A program made the position numbers and the translations under genes. The notes beneath the pieces are model-generated. The model worked only from the letters and a program-made list of their open reading frames with translations. It made no database searches and had not been told where the DNA came from. This document shows positions 5,442 to 10,500 of a DNA stretch of 10,500 nucleotides, one piece after another (position 1 is the first letter of the stretch; each line of letters starts with the position of its first letter). The stretch spans positions 1 to 10,500 of the forward strand of contig NZ_JAFLSB010000050.1 of NCBI RefSeq assembly GCF_022511165.1, written 5' to 3'. The stretch is from Helicobacter sp. GTDB lineage: Bacteria; Campylobacterota; Campylobacteria; Campylobacterales; Helicobacteraceae.

Positions 5442-6725
5442 ATGCAAGAGCGGATTTTGATTATTGGCAATGGGGGGCGAGAATATGCCATAGGCTTGGC
5501 ATTAAAGGCAGATACTCGTATAGAGGCATTATATTTTGCTCCCGGTAATGGGGCAACCTCTAAGCTTGGCAAGAATCTCCCCTACAAAAATACACAAGAT
5601 ATTTTAGAATCTATTACCAAATATCATATTACATTTGTGATTATAGGACCAGAAGCGCCGTTAGGAGAGGGTTTAAGCGATGATTTACGCACGCATAATG
5701 TGCGCGTTTTTGCCCCCTCTAAAGCCGCTGCAGCTTTAGAGTTAAGCAAGGCATATATGAAAGACTTTGCTTCTAAGGCAAAGATTCCAACTGCGCGTTA
5801 TGTGCAATCAAGCGATTTTGATACTTTGAGTGCTTTTATTGATACACTTACTCCACCTATTGTGGTAAAAGCTGATGGTTTGTGTGGGGGTAAGGGCGTG
5901 ATTATCGCTCAAAGCTATGATGAGGCAAAAAAAAGTGTGCGTGATATGCTAAGTGGAGCAAGTTTTGGTGCAGCTGGAAAATGCGTGGTTGTGGAAGAAT
6001 TTTTAGATGGCTATGAGCTTTCTGTGTTTGCGCTTTGTGATGGAGTGGATTTTGTAATGCTCCCTGCGTGTCAAGATCACAAACGACTTTTAAGTGGGGA
6101 TAAGGGAGTAAATACCGGAGGTATGGGGGCTTATACGCCTACTCCTTTGTGCGATGAGGTTTTGATGAATAAAATAAAGACGCGTATTATTGCGCCCACA
6201 CTTGAGCTTATGCGCAAAAATGGCAATCCATTTGAGGGGGTGCTATTTGGGGGCATTATGATAATAGAAAAAAATAATGAGCTTGAACCTTATCTTTTAG
6301 AATTTAATGTCCGCTTTGGCGACCCTGAATGTGAAGTGCTGATGCCTATGCTTGATACACCTTTGCTTGATATTCTTTTGCATTGTGTTGAAGGGAGGGT
6401 AAAAGAGCTTCAATACAAGCTCAAAAATCAATATGCTGTGGCAGTTGTGGCATCTTCAAAAGATTATCCTTATGCTTCAAGCGCACCTGTGCCTATTACG
6501 ATAAAAGATTTTAATGAGAATCTCGGGCATATCGTGTATGCTGGAGTGAGTGTAGATGAGCAAGGGCAGCTTTTGGCAAGTGGAGGGCGTGTGCTTTTGG
6601 CTGTGGGGATTGCTTCAAGCTTGGCTCAAGCACGAGATAATGCGTATGAGATTCTCAAAAATGTGCATTTTGAGGGTATGCACTTCCGCGATGATATTGC
6701 ACATAGGGCATTAAAGAATGGATAA
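5442..6725 (+). CDS. purD: Phosphoribosylamine--glycine ligase (GAR synthetase)
   Basis: PurD joins glycine to phosphoribosylamine with ATP, the second step of de novo purine synthesis, in the cytosol. The 427 residues match the family (about 420-430). In order are the N-terminal GNGGREYA (9-16; usually GREHA), APSKAAAALELSK (91-103), the ATP-grasp loop VVKADGLCGGKGV (141-153), VEEFLDGYELSV (184-195), QDHKRLLSGDKGVNTGGMGA (211-230), the metal-binding EFNVRFGDPE (287-296), and the C-terminal SGGRVLLAVG. The ATG at 5442 has AAGGA five bases upstream. The frame stays open back to a TTG at 5343, but that would add a membrane-like segment overlapping the leader RNA, so I reject it. A run of eight A lies at 5927-5934. 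The end overlaps the RDD gene by eight bases. Confidence 0.95.
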   Translation: MQERILIIGNGGREYAIGLALKADTRIEALYFAPGNGATSKLGKNLPYKNTQDILESITKYHITFVIIGPEAPLGEGLSDDLRTHNVRVFAPSKAAAALELSKAYMKDFASKAKIPTARYVQSSDFDTLSAFIDTLTPPIVVKADGLCGGKGVIIAQSYDEAKKSVRDMLSGASFGAAGKCVVVEEFLDGYELSVFALCDGVDFVMLPACQDHKRLLSGDKGVNTGGMGAYTPTPLCDEVLMNKIKTRIIAPTLELMRKNGNPFEGVLFGGIMIIEKNNELEPYLLEFNVRFGDPECEVLMPMLDTPLLDILLHCVEGRVKELQYKLKNQYAVAVVASSKDYPYASSAPVPITIKDFNENLGHIVYAGVSVDEQGQLLASGGRVLLAVGIASSLAQARDNAYEILKNVHFEGMHFRDDIAHRALKNG

Positions 6726-7188
6726 TGAACAGATTTTAGATAATTTAGAGCGAGAGAATCTCAAGCTTGCCGACAAAATGTTGCGTTCCTTGGCGTGGAT
6801 TATTGATGTGTTTTTACTTTCTTTAATTTTTACACTTATCAATATTGATACACTCTCTCAAATGAGTGATGTAAATGGGAAACTTGACTATGAGGCGTTT
6901 AGGAGCTTCATAACGGCTTATGTGTGGCAGGTGTGGATTTTTAAAGTGAGCTATGATACTTTATTTGTATGGTATTGTGGAGGCTCAATTGGTAAGATTT
7001 TGTGCAGAATGCGCGTTGTGAGTGTGGATTTATTTGATAAGCCTACTTTTATATATGCCCTGCTTCGCGCCTGTGGTAAATATATAGGTGAGAGCTTGCT
7101 TTTTATCACTTATGTATTTGGCTTTGGTGATAGCTGTGCGCGGACATTACACGATAGAATCGCAAAAACTTTGGTAATAGCATATTGA
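6718..7188 (+). CDS. RDD family membrane protein
   Basis: A small inner-membrane protein of 156 residues with a short charged N-terminus and about three or four hydrophobic helices. RDD signatures are visible: R23 and D30 in LRSLAWIIDVFLL, the loop GGSIGKILCRMRVVSVD (88-104), and the closing RTLHDRIAKTLVI (142-154). RDD proteins are mostly uncharacterised; some act in ion exchange or osmotic tolerance, and no substrate can be read here. The ATG overlaps the last eight bases of purD and the stop overlaps the start of lptD by four (TTGA), so it is surely co-translated with both. Its fixed place before lptD makes a cell-envelope role plausible, but this is inference. Confidence 0.85.
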   Translation: MDNEQILDNLERENLKLADKMLRSLAWIIDVFLLSLIFTLINIDTLSQMSDVNGKLDYEAFRSFITAYVWQVWIFKVSYDTLFVWYCGGSIGKILCRMRVVSVDLFDKPTFIYALLRACGKYIGESLLFITYVFGFGDSCARTLHDRIAKTLVIAY

Positions 7189-9380
7189 AAAAGCGATTTT
7201 TTCTAGGATTTTTGTGCTATCTTTTTTTTGCTATAAGCGCGTATGCAGAGCAAAAGATGGATATGTTTGATTTATCAGCTGATAATGTGAGTGCGCGTGA
7301 TGATGAGGTGATTGCGGAGGGCAATGCGTTTTTACTCTATAATGATGTGTATATGGTGGCGCATAAAATCATATATAACCGCCAAAGCAAAGATGTATAT
7401 TTGCAAGGGGGGGTGAAAATCTATCAGGGTGGCACTTTGTATCTTGATGTAGAAGAAGTGAATATGAATATGCAGGATAAGCAGATTAAATTCTCTTCGT
7501 TGTATCTGCAAAGCACAATGGGTATTTGGCTAATGGCAAAGCAAGGTAATGGAAAAGAGGGGATTTATACCTTTAAACGCGGCGTGATTTCAGGCTGTGA
7601 TATTACCTATCCATTTTGGCATCTCAATGTCAGCTCTGGCACATTCAATACAAATAAAGAATATATGAGTGTGTGGAATCCACGTTTTTATATTGGAGCT
7701 GTGCCGGTGTTTTATTTGCCTTATTTTATTGCACCCACAGGTAATGTGCGTAAAAGTGGCTTACTCTCGCCTGAAATGTCTTTTAGCAATAAGCAAGGCT
7801 TTATGTATATGCAGCCTCTTTTTATCGCGCCTTCTAATCGTTGGGATATAACGATTTCTCCGCAAGTGCGCACACAACGTGGTTATGGTGGTCAGCTAGG
7901 ATTTGCTTTTGCTGATAGGGAAAATAGAGTAGCTCTCTTGCAAATGCGATATTTTCAAAATACTTATCAATATATGCTTGATAACAATCTTAAGAATCAA
8001 TACATCTATGGTGGCACTTTTAACTACGACACACAGCATATTTTTGCGCGTAGCGAAGATGTAAGCGATGGATTCTATGCAAATATTACTTATATGAATG
8101 ATATTGAATATATGCGCTTAAAAAGCCTCAATGCTACTTTTGATACACGGCTTTATGAATCACGTATTAATTATTATTTAAACACAAATAAAAACTATGT
8201 TGGCACTTATTTAAAATACTATCTTGATCTCTCTCAAGCAAGTAATGCAAATACTTTTCAGGCTTTGCCACATCTGCATTATCATCATTATACAGATTCT
8301 TTATTTTTTAAAAATCTCCTCTATACGCTTGATATACAAAGCAAAAATATCACGCGTCCTAGGGGCTATGGATATATTCAAAATAGCATCTCTTTACCCA
8401 TAGGCATTGCCACGCCACTTTTAAAAGACTATATCAGTATAGGGGCAAATCTTGATATGTATGGCACTACGATTTTTTTGCAAGATGCACAAGAGCTAAG
8501 AGATGCAAAGAATGAGGCATTAGAAAATAGCATTAATTATGCTGTGGGGGGCTATAATATCTCGCTTAATTCTGACTTAGCGCGTCCTTATAAGCATTTT
8601 TTTCACTCCTTGCATTTTGAGGCAATTTTTAGCGGAGCATTGTATAAGCATACTTCAAGGGCAATAACCGATGAGCGATATGAAGCCTATAATGCCCTGC
8701 TTGATAGAGGTTTAGATGCTAATCTTTTGGCATTGTATTGGAATCCAAATGATGTTGTTGATGTGGTTAAAAACAAGCATAAGGTGGATTTGAGATTTGC
8801 GCAATATTTTTATGGCAAAAGTGGCAAGGAATTGTTTTATTGGCGTATATATCAGCGATTATTTCTCCAAGATAACTTTCTTACAAAAAATCAAGTCTTG
8901 CAAAATGAAGTTGGATTTTCACCCATAGATGGGCTAAGTCTTAGTTCATCGGTATTTTTTTCGTATGTGCGAGAGAGTATCAGCGAATTTTCAACTAAAG
9001 CTTCATTTAATAAATGGGGATTAAGCTCAAATGCCACTTATTATTATAAGCTTGACCCTCTTTTGCTTTATTCATATTCAGATTCGTATTCTTCGGGGAA
9101 TACCGGTTTTGCGCGGGGGAGTGTAGGATATGATTTTGGATTATTTCGCCTTGAGGCAAATGTGGGCTATGATGTGGGTGTAGGGTATTTAAAGGATTGG
9201 TATGTTACAATCTCTAAAGATATTCGATGTTTTGGCGTGGGCTTAAAATTTGCCCAAGATGTGATTCCTACACTCACCGCCGATAACGATATTGTGCCTA
9301 TTACTAATCAATATGTAAAGCTTGAATTTCGCTTTGTTCCTTTGGCGAATACTGGTTTGACATATAGATTCAAAGAATAA
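7185..9380 (+). CDS. lptD: LPS-assembly protein LptD (outer-membrane LPS translocon)
   Basis: LptD is the outer-membrane beta-barrel that, with the lipoprotein LptE, inserts lipopolysaccharide into the outer leaflet. The 731-residue product starts with a signal peptide (KKR, then a hydrophobic core, ending SAYA-EQ near residue 21). An OstA/LptA-like jellyroll follows (about 25-135; SADNVSARDDEVIAEGNAFL, then LQGGVKIYQGG). Next is the conserved SGCDITYPFWHL and the LptD segment YIGAVPVFYLPYFIAPTG, then a long Tyr/Asn-rich barrel ending in YRFKE with the aromatic signal of outer-membrane proteins. C138 and C682 are the likely disulfide pair between the two domains; E. coli has four cysteines. 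Translation begins at TTG (7185), overlapping the RDD stop, with no clear ribosome binding site, so it is probably coupled. A run of seven G lies at 7407-7413. Confidence 0.92.
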   Translation: MKKRFFLGFLCYLFFAISAYAEQKMDMFDLSADNVSARDDEVIAEGNAFLLYNDVYMVAHKIIYNRQSKDVYLQGGVKIYQGGTLYLDVEEVNMNMQDKQIKFSSLYLQSTMGIWLMAKQGNGKEGIYTFKRGVISGCDITYPFWHLNVSSGTFNTNKEYMSVWNPRFYIGAVPVFYLPYFIAPTGNVRKSGLLSPEMSFSNKQGFMYMQPLFIAPSNRWDITISPQVRTQRGYGGQLGFAFADRENRVALLQMRYFQNTYQYMLDNNLKNQYIYGGTFNYDTQHIFARSEDVSDGFYANITYMNDIEYMRLKSLNATFDTRLYESRINYYLNTNKNYVGTYLKYYLDLSQASNANTFQALPHLHYHHYTDSLFFKNLLYTLDIQSKNITRPRGYGYIQNSISLPIGIATPLLKDYISIGANLDMYGTTIFLQDAQELRDAKNEALENSINYAVGGYNISLNSDLARPYKHFFHSLHFEAIFSGALYKHTSRAITDERYEAYNALLDRGLDANLLALYWNPNDVVDVVKNKHKVDLRFAQYFYGKSGKELFYWRIYQRLFLQDNFLTKNQVLQNEVGFSPIDGLSLSSSVFFSYVRESISEFSTKASFNKWGLSSNATYYYKLDPLLLYSYSDSYSSGNTGFARGSVGYDFGLFRLEANVGYDVGVGYLKDWYVTISKDIRCFGVGLKFAQDVIPTLTADNDIVPITNQYVKLEFRFVPLANTGLTYRFKE

Positions 9381-9389
9381 AGGATAAAA

Positions 9390-10055
9390 GTGAAAGAGAT
9401 TGTATTTGAAAATGCAGAGAGTGTTGTGCAAGTCGTCCTTGAAGCGATAAATGTGAAGAGCTTGCCAATGCAAAATGTTGTTTTATTAGCCCTTGGGCGA
9501 GAGAGTGTGGAATGTGCGTATGAGCTTGCTAAAAAACTCAAAGTGCCAATGGATTTTCTTTTTACACAAACTATATCTGCCACAAATAACCCTGAATGTT
9601 CTATTGCCATAGTGAGCGAGAGTATGGAGATTGTGATTAATGAAAATCTCATCAATGCCTTTGAAATTACTCTTGATTATGTCTATGGTGAAGCAAAGCG
9701 TCAATATGAAGAGTCAATCTTGCCTAATCGCTATCGATTGCGACAAGGCAAGGAGCTTATCTCTTTAAAAGAAAAAGATGTGCTACTTTTTGATATGGGT
9801 GTGGAGACAGGATTTCGTATGAGTGTGGGCATAAAAACTTGTATGAATATGCAGGCAAGGAGTTTGACTGCTATTACGCCTGTTATGCCAAAAGATATTT
9901 ACAAGTCTTTAAGTGAGATTTGCGATGAGGTATATTGCCCTTATCCTCTTGATTATTATGTTTCTGTAGCACATTATTTTCCCTATCTTGCACCACTTAG
10001 CGATGATGAATTTGAAGCTATACTCAATCAAGATAGAATAAAGGATGCCCAATGA
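9390..10055 (+). CDS. Phosphoribosyltransferase-like protein with altered PRPP loop
   Basis: This 221-residue protein has the layout of predicted type I phosphoribosyltransferases of the COG1926 kind. These features are an N-terminal strand-helix NVVLLALGRESVECAYELAK, the central VLLFDMGVETGFRMSVG (131-147) in the position of the PRPP loop, then SLTAITPVMP (158-167), and a C-terminal region like the family's 'F.DF.Q' end (VAHYFPYLAPLSDDEFEAIL). The usual loop has two adjacent acidic residues; here it is D-M, so PRPP binding or catalysis may be lost or changed. The GTG start has AAGGA five bases upstream, nine bases after lptD. The end overlaps pnp by four bases (ATGA). I recall an uncharacterised homologue at the same place in H. 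pylori. A nucleotide-related role next to purD and pnp is inference. Confidence 0.7.
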   Translation: MKEIVFENAESVVQVVLEAINVKSLPMQNVVLLALGRESVECAYELAKKLKVPMDFLFTQTISATNNPECSIAIVSESMEIVINENLINAFEITLDYVYGEAKRQYEESILPNRYRLRQGKELISLKEKDVLLFDMGVETGFRMSVGIKTCMNMQARSLTAITPVMPKDIYKSLSEICDEVYCPYPLDYYVSVAHYFPYLAPLSDDEFEAILNQDRIKDAQ

Positions 10056-10500
10056 CTCGTATTCATATTGACTTAGAGAATTTGCAGGAGCAATACAGCT
10101 TTGATTATGTCGCAAAAGCAGCAAATGGTTCGGTGCTTTATCAAAATGGTGGTAGTGTGCTTCTTGCAAGTGTTTGCACACAAGAAAATGAAGTGGTGAG
10201 CGAAGATTTTGTGCCTTTAAGTGTGCAATATATCGAAAAATCTTATGCAAAGAGCAAGTTTCCCTCTGGTTTTATTAAACGTGAGGGTAAGCCAAGCGAG
10301 TTTGAGATTCTTACCTCAAGGCTTATTGATCGCACATTGCGTCCCCTTTTCCCTAAGGGCTATGGATATAATACCTCTATCATCGTAATGGTGCTAAGCT
10401 ATGATGGCAAGAGTGATTTAGCTCTTAATGCTCTTAATGCCGCTGCAAGTGCGCTTTATGTATCAGATTTACCCCTAGAATCTTTGCGTGAAAGTGCTGT
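10052..10500 (+). CDS. pnp: Polyribonucleotide nucleotidyltransferase (PNPase), 5' part
   Basis: PNPase degrades RNA from the 3' end with phosphate, works as a trimer and takes part in mRNA turnover. Only the first 149 residues (of about 700) are in the window, and the gene runs off the right edge with an open frame. They cover the start of the first RNase PH domain: GGSVLLASVCTQ, DFVPLSVQYIEKSYA, FIKREGKPSEFEILTSRLID followed by RTLRPLFPKGYG, and SDLALNALNAAASALYVSDL. The motif usually reads SRLIDRPLRP; here a threonine replaces that proline. The ATG has AAGGA six bases upstream and overlaps the stop of the previous gene (ATGA), so it belongs to the same operon. Confidence 0.95.
   Translation, partial: MTRIHIDLENLQEQYSFDYVAKAANGSVLYQNGGSVLLASVCTQENEVVSEDFVPLSVQYIEKSYAKSKFPSGFIKREGKPSEFEILTSRLIDRTLRPLFPKGYGYNTSIIVMVLSYDGKSDLALNALNAAASALYVSDLPLESLRESA

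Noticed and set aside
9243..9704. Three minus-strand frames opposite lptD and the phosphoribosyltransferase gene
   Set aside because: They are shadows of strongly supported plus-strand genes with conserved motifs.
1..10500. tRNA, rRNA, CRISPR array, prophage, insertion sequence or restriction-modification genes
   Set aside because: I looked for clover-leaf cores, regularly spaced repeats, transposase and methylase motifs and saw none beyond the small repeat element and the degenerate methyltransferase described.

Overview
The window looks like a piece of a Helicobacter chromosome (Campylobacterota), probably an enterohepatic-type species rather than H. pylori. Three things suggest this. Promoters are extended -10 boxes (TGnTATAAT) with no clear -35. 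Intergenic DNA is AT-rich. The right half has the gene order purD, RDD protein, lptD, phosphoribosyltransferase-like gene, pnp, which I recall from H. pylori. The species is an inference from protein style and gene order, not a database match.

Layout. Bases 1-314 hold no convincing gene. They contain a roughly 250-bp segment bounded by near-perfect inverted repeats, with internal 36-bp repeats and hairpins. Bases 315-1364 (minus strand) encode an AI-2E family permease. It is divergent from a methionine pair on the plus strand: metY (1633-2925, O-acetylhomoserine sulfhydrylase) and metA (3173-4048). The metA product carries the residue expected for acetyl-CoA use, so the two enzymes form a coherent direct-sulfhydrylation route (homoserine to O-acetylhomoserine to homocysteine). 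The gap between the permease and metY holds two AT-rich inverted-repeat arms. One lies over the presumed -35 region of each divergent promoter, which makes it a strong candidate for a shared operator.

Bases 4049-5064 look like a scar of gene decay. They hold an ammonium-transporter start cut off after its first membrane helix (minus strand), a gene start with a perfect Shine-Dalgarno and only seven codons (plus strand), and a frameshifted SAM-dependent methyltransferase (minus strand).

From about 5209 a perfect extended -10 starts a likely structured RNA (about 5224-5387) just upstream of purD. I recall this as the place where Campylobacterota carry their 6S-like / 'purD motif' RNA. A tight plus-strand operon follows: purD (5442-6725), an RDD membrane protein (6718-7188), lptD (7185-9380), a phosphoribosyltransferase-like protein with an altered PRPP loop (9390-10055) and the start of pnp (10052 to the window end). 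Three of its four junctions overlap by 4 to 8 bases and the fourth has a 9-base gap. The operon therefore joins purine synthesis, outer-membrane LPS export and RNA turnover in one transcript, headed by a probable regulatory RNA.
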